The notes below the pieces were generated by a model, which saw only the letters and a program-made list of their open reading frames with translations, did not search any database and was not told the DNA's origin. A DNA stretch of 64,000 bases from Actinomadura cremea (GTDB lineage: Bacteria > Actinomycetota > Actinomycetes > Streptosporangiales > Streptosporangiaceae): contig NZ_BMRF01000018.1 of the NCBI RefSeq assembly GCF_014648495.1, positions 62,001 to 126,000 of the forward strand. The letters run 5' to 3'. Positions 1-7,291 of the stretch are shown in pieces; position 1 is the first letter of the stretch, and the number at the start of each line of letters is the position of its first letter. Made by a program: the position numbers and the translations under genes.

Positions 1-1038
1 CGGCACCCGCTGCAGGACGAACGAGAAGTCCTCGGATCCGGCCATCGGGCGCGGCGCCTCGACGGCGCGCCCGTCGCCGAACAGCTCGCGGGCGGTGTCC
101 ATCGCGAACGCGGCCTCGGCGCCGTCGTTGACGGTGACCGGGTACTGCTCGACGTAGTCGAGGTCGGCGGTGACGCCGTGCGCCTCGGCGACGCCGCGGA
201 CCACCCGCTCGATGCCCGCGCGCACCCGGCGGTGGGCGTCCTCGGAGAACGACCGGACGGTGGCCTCCAGCGACGCGGTCTCGGGGATGACGTTGCCCGC
301 GGTCCCGGCGTGCACGGCCCCGACGGTGACCACGGCGGGGTCGAAGACGTCGAGGTCGCGGGTCACCATCGTCTGCAGGGCGGTGACCATGGCGGCGAGC
401 GCGGGGACGGGGTCCTTGGCGGCGTGCGGGGACGAGCCGTGCCCGCCCTTCCCGCGGACGGTGACGTGCACGGCGTCGGACGCGGCGAGCGCCGTCCCGG
501 GCCGGGTGACGGCGACGCCCTGCGGCAGGGCGGTGGAGAAGACGTGCAGCGCGTAGGCGGCGGCGACGCGCTCGCCGGCCGCGTCCAGCACCCCCTCGTC
601 GATCATGATCTCGGCGCCGCCCATGCCCTCCTCTCCCGGCTGGAACATGAACACGACGTCGCCGGGCAGCTCGGCGCGGCGGGCGGCCAGCAGCCGCGCG
701 GCGCCGACGAGGCCCGCGACGTGCAGGTCGTGGCCGCAGGCGTGCATCCGGCCGGGGATCGCCGAGGCGTAGTCGAGGCCGGTGTCCTCCTGGACGGGCA
801 GCGCGTCCATGTCGCCGCGCAGCAGCACGGCGGGCCCGGGGCGCCCGCCGCGCAGCACGGCGGTCACGGAGGTCAGGGCCGTGCCGGTGGAGATCTCCAG
901 CGGCAGGCCGTCCAGGGCGGCGAGCACCTTGTCCCGGGTGCGCGGGAGGTCGAGGCCGAGTTCGGGCTCGCGGTGCAGGGCGCGGCGCAGGACGGTCAGC
1001 TCTTCGCGCAGGTCGGCGGCGTCTTCACGGATCGACAT
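1..1038 (-). CDS. M20-family amidohydrolase/peptidase (3' end cut by window edge)
   Basis: Cytoplasmic metal-dependent hydrolase of the M20/N-acyl-amino-acid amidohydrolase family; the exact substrate cannot be told. The visible 346 residues carry the metal-site motifs GDMDALPVQE (about residue 75) and HACGHDLH (99-106), then PGEEGMGG with the catalytic glutamate pair (136-137), in the family order. Family members are usually about 390-420 residues, so only the C-terminal tail is missing beyond base 1. The ATG at 1038 is followed by SIREDAADL. The gene is divergent from an Lrp-type regulator 71 bp away, which makes that regulator its likely controller (inference). The assignment to family is firm; the substrate is not. 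Confidence 0.9.
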   Translation of the reverse strand, partial: MSIREDAADLREELTVLRRALHREPELGLDLPRTRDKVLAALDGLPLEISTGTALTSVTAVLRGGRPGPAVLLRGDMDALPVQEDTGLDYASAIPGRMHACGHDLHVAGLVGAARLLAARRAELPGDVVFMFQPGEEGMGGAEIMIDEGVLDAAGERVAAAYALHVFSTALPQGVAVTRPGTALAASDAVHVTVRGKGGHGSSPHAAKDPVPALAAMVTALQTMVTRDLDVFDPAVVTVGAVHAGTAGNVIPETASLEATVRSFSEDAHRRVRAGIERVVRGVAEAHGVTADLDYVEQYPVTVNDGAEAAFAMDTARELFGDGRAVEAPRPMAGSEDFSFVLQRVP

Positions 1039-1044
1039 GCGGGT

Positions 1045-1063
1045 ATGGTGCGTATCCGACCAT
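1045..1063. promoter_or_regulatory. Inverted repeat ATGGT-N9-ACCAT, candidate Lrp-type operator
   Basis: Perfect 5-bp arms (1045-1049 and 1059-1063) lie in the 71-bp gap between the divergent amidohydrolase and Lrp-like regulator. The position suits shared control of both promoters. Function is inferred from position and symmetry only. Confidence 0.4.
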
Positions 1064-1109
1064 TTCACCGGCCGCGACCTGCCGGTATCCGCCACGAAAC
1101 CCGGGTCGA

Positions 1110-2201
1110 ATGCACACATCGGGCACCCTCGACGAGCTGGACCACCAGCTCGTCACCGCGCTGCAGACCGCGCCCCGCGCCGACTGGCGCCGCGTCGGCG
1201 CGGCCCTCGGCGTGGACGGCTCCACGGCGGCGCGCCGCTGGGCGCGGCTGACCGGGGCCGGGCTGGCGTGGCTGGCGTGCTTCCCGGCGGCGGTGGAGTG
1301 GGCGACGCCGGTGGTGGCGTTCATCGAGATCGACTGCGCGCCCGGACGGCTGCACGAGGTCGCCGCCGACATCGCCGAGGACCCGCACGTGTTCAACCTC
1401 GAGCACGTCACCGGCGGCCGGGACCTGATCGCGACGGTCGTCCTGCGGGACAACGCCGAGCTGGCCCGCTACGTCGGGTTCCGGCTGGGGCGGCTGGCGG
1501 GCGTCACCGCGACGCGCACCCAGATCGCGACGACCCTGCACTCGGAGGGCAGCCGGTGGCGGCTGGACCGGCTCGACCAGCACCAGCGGGACGTGCTGCT
1601 GGGCGACCGCCCGTCCGGGACGGGCGACTGGGCGCTGCGCGCCGAGGACCGCGACCTGGCGCGGCTGCTGGTGGAGGACTGCCGGCAGCCGGTCGCGCGG
1701 CTCGCGGAGCGCACGGGCCTCAGCCCCACGACCGTCCGGCGGCGCATCGCCCGGATGGAGCGGGGCGGCGCGCTGATGTACCGGTGCGAGGTCGCGCGGT
1801 CGCTGTCGGGCTGGCCGGTGACGGTGTACCTGTGGGCGAGCGCGCCGCCGGACGAGGTGGCGCGGCTGGCGGGACGGCTCGCCGGGCTGCGGGAGACGCG
1901 GATGTGCGCGTCCCTGTCCGGCGCCGACAACATGCTGTTCGCGGTGTGGCTGCGGTCGATCGACCGCGTCCAGTCGTTCGAGACGGCGCTGCGCCGCGGC
2001 TTTCCGCAGCTGACGGTCACCGACCGCGCGGTGGGGCTGTGGCAGATGAAGCTGGCGGGGCAGATCCTCGACCCGCGGGGCCGGCACCTGCGCACCGTCC
2101 CGTTCTGGACCTGGGACGATCCGGTGTCGCAGAGCGCGCTCGGCGAGCTGGTCGGCCGGCTGCGCACCGGTCCCGGTCCGGCCCGGCGGGGGGCCGGCTG
2201 A
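1110..2201 (+). CDS. Lrp/AsnC-family regulator with two tandem modules
   Basis: DNA-binding regulator of 363 residues, about twice the roughly 150 of ordinary Lrp/AsnC proteins. An N-terminal AsnC-type helix-turn-helix (LDELDHQLVTALQ, residues 7-45) is followed by a ligand-binding-like alpha/beta segment. A second HTH (DLARLLVEDCRQPVARLAE and on, about residues 185-225) is followed by a second such segment. This double-module form is common in actinomycetes. It probably senses an amino acid or acyl-amino acid and controls the divergent M20 hydrolase (inference from arrangement). The ATG at 1110 has only a weak GGG upstream as ribosome site. Confidence 0.85.
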   Translation: MHTSGTLDELDHQLVTALQTAPRADWRRVGAALGVDGSTAARRWARLTGAGLAWLACFPAAVEWATPVVAFIEIDCAPGRLHEVAADIAEDPHVFNLEHVTGGRDLIATVVLRDNAELARYVGFRLGRLAGVTATRTQIATTLHSEGSRWRLDRLDQHQRDVLLGDRPSGTGDWALRAEDRDLARLLVEDCRQPVARLAERTGLSPTTVRRRIARMERGGALMYRCEVARSLSGWPVTVYLWASAPPDEVARLAGRLAGLRETRMCASLSGADNMLFAVWLRSIDRVQSFETALRRGFPQLTVTDRAVGLWQMKLAGQILDPRGRHLRTVPFWTWDDPVSQSALGELVGRLRTGPGPARRGAG

Positions 2202-2303
2202 GGCGTATCGTGGGATACCGCCCGCACCGCTTCCGGAACGCCGGCGGTGCGGACACGGCGGCGCGACGGGGGCGCGGTGTAGGAGCTTCGGAAAGGCGGG
2301 GGT

Positions 2304-2837
2304 GTGACTCAGCGACGACCGGGGCCGCCGGCCGACGAGCACGCGACGGACGGAACGGGGGCCGTGCCCGGTGACGTCACGGCCGCCGTGGAGCGGGTGC
2401 TGAGCACGGCGGCGCTGCTGTGGAGCCGCGCCGACCAGGGGCTGGAGCCGGCGGTGTCGCCGATCCAGCTGCGCGCGGTGGAGGCGATCGCGCGGTTCGG
2501 GCGGCTGAACCTCGGCGGGCTCGCGGACGAGCTCGGCGCCATCCCGTCCTCGACGAGCCGGCTGTGCGACCGGCTGGAGGCGGCGGGGCTGGTGGTGCGC
2601 GAGACGGCGCCGGCCGACCGGCGGGAGATCATCGTGCGGCTCACCGACCAGGGCGAGCGGCTGCACGCCGAGCTGACGCGGCGGCGCCGCGCGGCGGTGG
2701 GCGAGGTGCTGGAGCACATGTCGCCCACGTCCCGGGGGCGGCTCATCGACGCGCTGACCGAGTTCGGCATGGCGTGCGAGCACCAGGAGTCGGGCGCGAC
2801 GAGCGCGGCGCGGGCGGACGGCTCGCGGACGGCCTGA
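2304..2837 (+). CDS. MarR-family transcriptional regulator
   Basis: A 177-residue MarR-type protein. The winged helix is clear: LNLGGLADELGAIPSSTSRLCD (recognition helix) followed by the wing with the DRREIIVRLT signature and QGERL. Helices on either side would form the dimer interface. The N-terminal 25 residues are polar and variable. The GTG at 2304 follows the ribosome site GAAAGGCGGGG. A 208-bp gap downstream holds a perfect palindrome of MarR-operator type, just ahead of a GAF-PP2C phosphatase gene, so the regulator may control that gene (inference). The ligand is unknown. Confidence 0.88.
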   Translation: MTQRRPGPPADEHATDGTGAVPGDVTAAVERVLSTAALLWSRADQGLEPAVSPIQLRAVEAIARFGRLNLGGLADELGAIPSSTSRLCDRLEAAGLVVRETAPADRREIIVRLTDQGERLHAELTRRRRAAVGEVLEHMSPTSRGRLIDALTEFGMACEHQESGATSAARADGSRTA

Positions 2838-2903
2838 CCGGACGCGCGTTCCCGATGCGGCACGGCGGGAGCCCCTCCGCACCGGCCCGCACGCCGTCAA
2901 GTA

Positions 2904-2919
2904 TTTGCCACATGGCAAA
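2904..2919. promoter_or_regulatory. Palindrome TTTGCCA-CA-TGGCAAA, candidate MarR operator
   Basis: Perfect 7-bp arms with a 2-bp centre lie in a locally AT-rich patch between the MarR gene and the GAF-PP2C gene. Length, symmetry and position fit a MarR-type operator. It is about 125-140 bp before the phosphatase start, so it would lie near that gene's promoter rather than the regulator's own. Confidence 0.5.
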
Positions 2920-3045
2920 CTTTTCTGGCAGTCTTCCCCTGCGGATCTCCGTCCCGGGCGGGTGGGGGCCCGCCGGACGAATCGGCCCCGGGGCGAAGGC
3001 CGCCGTTCGTCATGATCATCGGCTTGGGGCAGGACGGGGTGCGAA

Positions 3046-4236
3046 GTGGGATGCGGGTCTGCGAGTCCCTGGAGCGTGGTGGAGCGGGCGCTGCGTTCCG
3101 CGCCCGCGCACGCGATCCCCGAGGCGCTGGCGGCCGCCCTCGGGGTCGCCCGTCCCGGCCTCACCGCGGTGCGGCTGCTGGTGAACGACTACCACTCGCG
3201 CGTCCTGCTGCCGGTCCCGCCGCTCGGCGCCGTCCAGGAGGACGGCGCCGGCGGCCTGCGCATCCGGGGGACGGACGCGGGCCGGGCGTTCGCGTCCCGG
3301 CGTCCCGTCCGGCACTCCCCCGACGGCGCGGCGCCGGGGAGCACCCTGTTCGTGCCCGTCACCAGCCGGGGCGAGCGGATGGGCGTCCTCGAACTGGCCG
3401 CCGCGGACCCGTGGAGCGATGGCGACCTCACCGCCGTCGAGGAGATCGGCGAGGTGCTCGGCTCGGCGCTGAAGGTCGCGTGGAGCCACACCGACCGCTA
3501 CGAGCGGGCCCGCCGCCGCAAGCGCCTCACGCTCGCCGCCGAGCTGCAGTGGCAGCTCCTGCCCGGACACGCCTGCACCGGCGAGCGCTTCAGCCTCGCC
3601 GGGCACCTGGAGCCCGCCTACTCCATCGGCGGCGACAACTTCGACTGGTCCGCCGAGCACGACCATCTCGCGCTGACCGTCACCAACGGCTCCGGCACCG
3701 GCATCCAGGCGGCGCTGCTGACCTCGCTGACCGTCGGCGCGATGCGCAACGCCCGCCGGTCGGGCGCCGACATCGCCGAGCAGGCCAGCCTCGCCAACGA
3801 CATGGTCCACGTCCGCTACGGCGGCCGCGAGTTCACCGAGACCCTCGTGATGCGCATCGACCTCGGCGACGGGGTCGTCCACGTCATCGACGCCGGTTCG
3901 CCCCGCATCCTGCGGTTGCGCGGCACCGACGTCACGACGGTCGAGCTGGAGCAGCAGCTCCCGCTCGGCATGTTCCCCGACACCGAGTACAAGCCGCAGC
4001 GGTTCCGGATCGAACCCGGCGACCGGCTCGTCGTCGTCAGCGACGGGGTGTTCTCCGCCCGGACCTCGCGCGGCGAGTTCGGCGCGAACGCGCTGGAGCA
4101 GGCCACCCGCCGCAGCCGGCTGCAGGACCCGGCCGAGGTGCCGGTGGCCGTGATCGACGAGCTGATCGACTTCCACGAGGGCGCCGACCTCGCGGACGAC
4201 GCCGTCGTGGTCTGCCTCGACTGGAAGCAGGAGTGA
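3046..4236 (+). CDS. GAF-like / SpoIIE-type PP2C phosphatase, degenerate metal motif
   Basis: A soluble 396-residue protein. Residues about 1-155 look like a GAF-type sensor (TLFVPVTSRGERMGVLELAA, then LTAVEEIGEVLGSALKVAW). Residues about 160-396 are a SpoIIE/RsbU-type PP2C domain (LQWQLLPG, then GGDNFDW). The final metal motifs VVVSDGVF and LADDAVVV keep their aspartates. The usual DVSGKG motif instead reads TNGSGTG, replacing a metal-ligand aspartate with asparagine, so activity may be reduced or absent. Homologues act on anti-anti-sigma factors in partner switching; no such partner is in the window. The start could also be the GTG at 3076 or 3079, which follow GGAG. Confidence 0.85.
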   Translation: MGCGSASPWSVVERALRSAPAHAIPEALAAALGVARPGLTAVRLLVNDYHSRVLLPVPPLGAVQEDGAGGLRIRGTDAGRAFASRRPVRHSPDGAAPGSTLFVPVTSRGERMGVLELAAADPWSDGDLTAVEEIGEVLGSALKVAWSHTDRYERARRRKRLTLAAELQWQLLPGHACTGERFSLAGHLEPAYSIGGDNFDWSAEHDHLALTVTNGSGTGIQAALLTSLTVGAMRNARRSGADIAEQASLANDMVHVRYGGREFTETLVMRIDLGDGVVHVIDAGSPRILRLRGTDVTTVELEQQLPLGMFPDTEYKPQRFRIEPGDRLVVVSDGVFSARTSRGEFGANALEQATRRSRLQDPAEVPVAVIDELIDFHEGADLADDAVVVCLDWKQE

Positions 4237-4256
4237 CGCGCCCGGGGTGACGGTCG

Positions 4257-4289
4257 GCGCGGGACGTCCGGCGCTCGGACGCCCCGCGC
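4257..4289. terminator. Bidirectional hairpin between convergent genes
   Basis: A 7-bp stem, one A-C mismatch, then a 6-bp stem closes a 5-nt loop. It lies between the convergent PP2C (ends 4236) and hemerythrin (ends 4297) genes. No U-tract is present, as is common in actinomycetes. Confidence 0.6.
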
Positions 4290-4296
4290 GTGCCGG

Positions 4297-4866
4297 TCAG
4301 CCCTTGTCGCGGGCGTCGCGGATCAGGTCGCGGACGCGGTCGGAGACGGCCGCCATCGGCCCGACCAGCATGTTCTTGGACGCGCTCTCGACGCCGGGGT
4401 GCGGGTGGGTGGGCGCGGTCGCCTCGGCGGCCTTGACCGCCGCGGCGAACCCCCGGCGCTGGGCGGGCGTGAAGGAGTCGCCGAGCCGCTCGAACTCGTA
4501 GCGCTCCTCGGCGCGGGCGTGCGTCAGGACGTCGACGCGCAGCCTGTCGAGCTTGTCGGGGAAGTCGGGCGCCGAGGTGTCCATGCCGTCCAGTTCGGCG
4601 AGCAGCTCCTTGGCCGCGCGCTCCTCGCGGAGCCGGTCCGCCACGATGCCCTCCCCGCCGGGCAGCGCCCTGCGGGCGGCCGGATGGACGATCTCCTCCT
4701 CGGCCGTCTCGTGCACGGCCAGCAGCCGTACCAGCGCCTGGAACGCGTCCGCGCGCTCCTTCCCCCGGGAGTGCTCGACCTTGTCGAACAGGTCGCGGAT
4801 CTGGCCGTGCTGGGCGCGCAGCAGGTCGACGATGTCGTCGGCGACCGTGGTGGGTGCGGTGCTCAT
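4297..4866 (-). CDS. Hemerythrin HHE-domain protein
   Basis: A 189-residue cytoplasmic protein with a hemerythrin-like four-helix bundle. Ligand-type motifs appear in order: LRAQHGQIRDLFDKVE (helix 1), HETAEEEIVHP (helix 2) and LTHARAEERYEFERL (helix 3). The family binds a non-heme di-iron centre and is linked in actinomycetes to oxygen, NO or oxidative-stress handling. The role here is inferred. The C-terminal tail (KNMLVGPMAAVSDRVRDLIRDARDKG) is basic and helical. The start at 4866 follows GGAGG, and a sigma-B-like promoter lies about 70 bp upstream, consistent with a stress role. Confidence 0.9.
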   Translation of the reverse strand: MSTAPTTVADDIVDLLRAQHGQIRDLFDKVEHSRGKERADAFQALVRLLAVHETAEEEIVHPAARRALPGGEGIVADRLREERAAKELLAELDGMDTSAPDFPDKLDRLRVDVLTHARAEERYEFERLGDSFTPAQRRGFAAAVKAAEATAPTHPHPGVESASKNMLVGPMAAVSDRVRDLIRDARDKG

Positions 4867-4935
4867 GCGGATCCTCCGGTGTCTCCTGATGGTTCGGGTC
4901 GGCGGAGCGCCGCCGAGGCGACGGCCGCCCGTGGA

Positions 4936-4960
4936 GTACCCGGGGCGTGGCCCGATAAGC
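4936..4960 (-). promoter_or_regulatory. Sigma-B-like promoter of the hemerythrin gene
   Basis: Read on the minus strand, GCTT (4960-4957) is followed by 15 nt and GGGTAC (4941-4936). This matches the streptomycete sigma-B pattern GnnT-N14-16-GGGTAY. It would give a leader of about 60 nt before the ATG at 4866. Confidence 0.5.
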
Positions 4961-5097
4961 GAGGGCCGGGCGATGGCCCGGCAAAGACCCCGTACACGGT
5001 CGCGTGATCCAGGTGTGCGGCGGGTCGCACGGGCAATGGCGCAGGCACCCGGGGGAACGCCCCGGCCCGACGCACGCCGACAGGAAGGGTGAGCCTG

Positions 5098-6294
5098 GTG
5101 GCCTTCAACCCACTCGAACACCGCGGGATCCCGCTCGACGAGCAACTGCGCGACTGGGGGCAGCTCGACGTCGCCCCCGTCGACCCCGACCACACCGATC
5201 CCTACACCAAGTGCCGCATCATCACGATGAACGGCATCGAGGTGGAGGCGATCATGTTCAGCCACCACTTCAACCGCGTCTGCCCCGACCTCGAGGTCAA
5301 GCAGCGGCTCGCACACGTCCGCTACATGGAGCAGCAGCAGCAGAAGACCGTCAACTGGCTGCTGCCCGGTCAGGCATCGGTCCTGGAGACGACGCTGTCC
5401 TACGAGCAGGTGGCCGTCGACCTCACCGCCTGGGTCGCCCGGATGGAACCCGACCCCTACCTCGTCCAGGCGTACCAGTTCGGCCTGCTGGAGGACTTCG
5501 ACCACCTCTACCGGTACGCCAACCTCTACGAGATGATCGAGCACCGCCGCGCGGAGAAGATCGTCGACCAGCTCACCGAGGTCATGCCCGGCCGTCCCGG
5601 CCCCCTCCAGCACCGCCACCCCATCGACAACGTCCGCGAGCCCTACGACCGGGAGACCGCCGCACCGCTGTCGAAACTGCACGCCCTGACCATCATGTCG
5701 GCCGAGCAGCAGACGATGAACTTCTACATGAACGTCGGCCCCATGTACATGGAGCCGATCGCCCGCCAGCTCTACCAGGACATCGGCCTGGTAGAGGAAG
5801 AGCACGTCACCCACTACGAGTCGCTGGTCGACCCCGGCGAGACCTGGTGGGAGCGTCTCGTCAACCACGAGTACAACGAGTGCTACCTCTACTACTCGTT
5901 CATGCAGACCGAGAGCGACCCGCGGGTCAAGAGCATCTGGGAACTGCACCTGAACATGGAGCTGGAGCACCTGCACATCGCCTGCGACCTCATGCGCCGC
6001 CACGACGGCCGCGACCCCGAGAGCATCCTGGCGCCCGCGATGCCCGAACCGGTCACCTTCGAGCCCAACAAGGAGTACGTCCGGGAGGTGCTGGCCACCC
6101 AGATCGACTGGACCACCCTGGGCACCGGCTACGTCCAGGAGGCCCACCGGCGGTTCGAGGAATGGCAGGCCAGGATCAACGCCGAGCAGTCGCCCCAGGC
6201 GCGCGTCATCGACGAGCACATCGACAAGTACGGCGAGGAGTACCGCCTGGAGACCGAGGGCCCGCACCCGGTCGAGCGCCTCCGCCTGGGCTGA
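5098..6294 (+). CDS. Ferritin-like di-iron-type protein, unknown function
   Basis: About 398 residues, all-helical in appearance and rich in His, Glu and Tyr, with no signal peptide. Repeated carboxylate/histidine motifs of the ferritin-like kind can be seen: LLEDFDHLYRYANLYEMIEH near residue 138, VEEEHVTHYESL near 240, and MELEHLHIA near 285. I infer a di-iron carboxylate site; the substrate is unknown and the N-terminal 60 residues are not recognised. The GTG at 5098 is chosen because AGGAAGGG lies 8 nt before it; the in-frame GTG at 5089 overlaps that ribosome site. It is divergent from the hemerythrin gene, so two putative iron proteins share one 231-bp intergenic region. Confidence 0.75.
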   Translation: MAFNPLEHRGIPLDEQLRDWGQLDVAPVDPDHTDPYTKCRIITMNGIEVEAIMFSHHFNRVCPDLEVKQRLAHVRYMEQQQQKTVNWLLPGQASVLETTLSYEQVAVDLTAWVARMEPDPYLVQAYQFGLLEDFDHLYRYANLYEMIEHRRAEKIVDQLTEVMPGRPGPLQHRHPIDNVREPYDRETAAPLSKLHALTIMSAEQQTMNFYMNVGPMYMEPIARQLYQDIGLVEEEHVTHYESLVDPGETWWERLVNHEYNECYLYYSFMQTESDPRVKSIWELHLNMELEHLHIACDLMRRHDGRDPESILAPAMPEPVTFEPNKEYVREVLATQIDWTTLGTGYVQEAHRRFEEWQARINAEQSPQARVIDEHIDKYGEEYRLETEGPHPVERLRLG

Positions 6295-6338
6295 CCGCGC
6301 GCGTGACCGTCGCGCGTCCCACCCGGTACCCTCCCCAC

Positions 6339-6355
6339 ACCGAAGGCCATTCGGT
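6339..6355. promoter_or_regulatory. Palindrome ACCGAA-N5-TTCGGT upstream of the SCO6745-like gene
   Basis: Perfect 6-bp arms lie immediately upstream of the ribosome site of the next gene, where a bound repressor would block transcription. Candidate operator on position and symmetry only. Confidence 0.35.
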
Positions 6356-6378
6356 TTCACGTGGGAAGGGTGCCGCAA

Positions 6379-7149
6379 GTGGGCGAACCGACCGTAACCG
6401 ACCTCGACCAGGCCGTACCGACCGTCGACAGGACCATCCACGACGTCGGTGCGGCCTGGATGCTCGACCCGGTGACCTCCGCGCGGGGGAAGGAGGCCGG
6501 GTACGAGAATCCGTTCGCGTTCTACTTCGCCGGACGCGGCGGAGTGCTGGGCGACGTCGACGCGGGCGTGGTGACCGCCGCGTTCGGCTGGTTCGAGCCC
6601 GGCGCCGTCCGGGCCATGTGGGACGAGGGCGTGGCGGTCGCGGGCGCCCGCGAGGCCGCCCGCCGGTACGGCCGCGCCTGCGCCCGGTGGGGCGAGGAGC
6701 ACCTGGCCGGCCTCGACGGCGCCGCGGTGGACCGGCTCACGGAGCTGTCGGGCCGGGTCGTCGCCACCGCCGACGGGTCCGGCCTCCCGCTGTTCGCCGG
6801 CTGGCGCGCCGAGGCGACCGCCGACGGCGGCCCCGCCCGGCTGATGCAGCAGATCAACGTCCTGCGCGAGTGGCGCGCCGCCCTGCACCTGTGCGCGACG
6901 ACCGCCGCCGGGCTCGCCCCGCTGGAGACCGTCCTGGCCGCGGGGGGACCGGACCGGGCGCGGTTCCTCGGCTGGCGCGACGTCGCCGACGACGCGGCCG
7001 CCGACCCGTCCGCGGTCGCCCGCCGCGAGGAGGCCGAGGCGGCGACGAACCGGCTGACGGCGGCCGTGTACGGGCGCGCGCTGACGCCGTCCGAGTTCGC
7101 CGAGTACGCCGAGCTCGTCACGAAGGCGGGCGCCGCCGCGCTGGGCTGA
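6379..7149 (+). CDS. SCO6745/SalK-family protein
   Basis: About 256 residues resembling the SCO6745 (SalK-like) family of actinomycete proteins, often annotated as helix-turn-helix-like. Evidence is the block around NPFAFYFAGRGGVLGDVDAGVV with FGWFEP (N-terminal third) and a run of alanine-rich helices, with no membrane segment or signal peptide. The true role of the family is not settled. The GTG at 6379 is preferred because GGGAAGG lies about 9 nt upstream; GTGs at 6361 and 6370 are in frame but overlap that site. A palindrome just upstream suggests local repression. Confidence 0.7.
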   Translation: MGEPTVTDLDQAVPTVDRTIHDVGAAWMLDPVTSARGKEAGYENPFAFYFAGRGGVLGDVDAGVVTAAFGWFEPGAVRAMWDEGVAVAGAREAARRYGRACARWGEEHLAGLDGAAVDRLTELSGRVVATADGSGLPLFAGWRAEATADGGPARLMQQINVLREWRAALHLCATTAAGLAPLETVLAAGGPDRARFLGWRDVADDAAADPSAVARREEAEAATNRLTAAVYGRALTPSEFAEYAELVTKAGAAALG

Positions 7150-7216
7150 GGCCCGGAACCGGCACCGCCGCGGCTCCGGTTTGGCAGCCGCGGACAACGG
7201 GCGGGCGGCGAATCAT

Positions 7217-7241
7217 CCGCCGGGAGACTATCTTCCGGCGG
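7217..7241. repeat. Inverted repeat CCGCCGG-N11-CCGGCGG
   Basis: Perfect 7-bp arms around an AT-richer 11-nt centre (GAGACTATCTT) lie between the SCO6745-like gene and the secreted hydrolase. It could be a terminator for the former or an operator for the latter. Confidence 0.35.
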
Positions 7242-7254
7242 GCGGCGGGGTTCA

Positions 7255-7272
7255 TTGTCGACTCATCGACAA
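7255..7272. promoter_or_regulatory. Palindrome TTGTCGA-N4-TCGACAA upstream of the secreted hydrolase
   Basis: Perfect 7-bp arms end 19 nt before the ATG at 7292. The location over a likely start region and the 18-bp length fit a dimeric repressor site. No regulator can be named. Confidence 0.4.
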
Positions 7273-7291
7273 CCTCCCCGAGGAGAGCGTG

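Noticed and set aside
1065-3164. Long open frames antisense to known genes (for example the 699-residue minus-strand frame here)
   Set aside because: They are low-complexity shadow frames of a high-GC genome, with no recognisable domain, and lie opposite well-supported genes.
5089-5097. Upstream GTG at 5089 as the start of the ferritin-like gene
   Set aside because: It overlaps the ribosome site AGGAAGGG; the GTG at 5098 has it at a proper distance.
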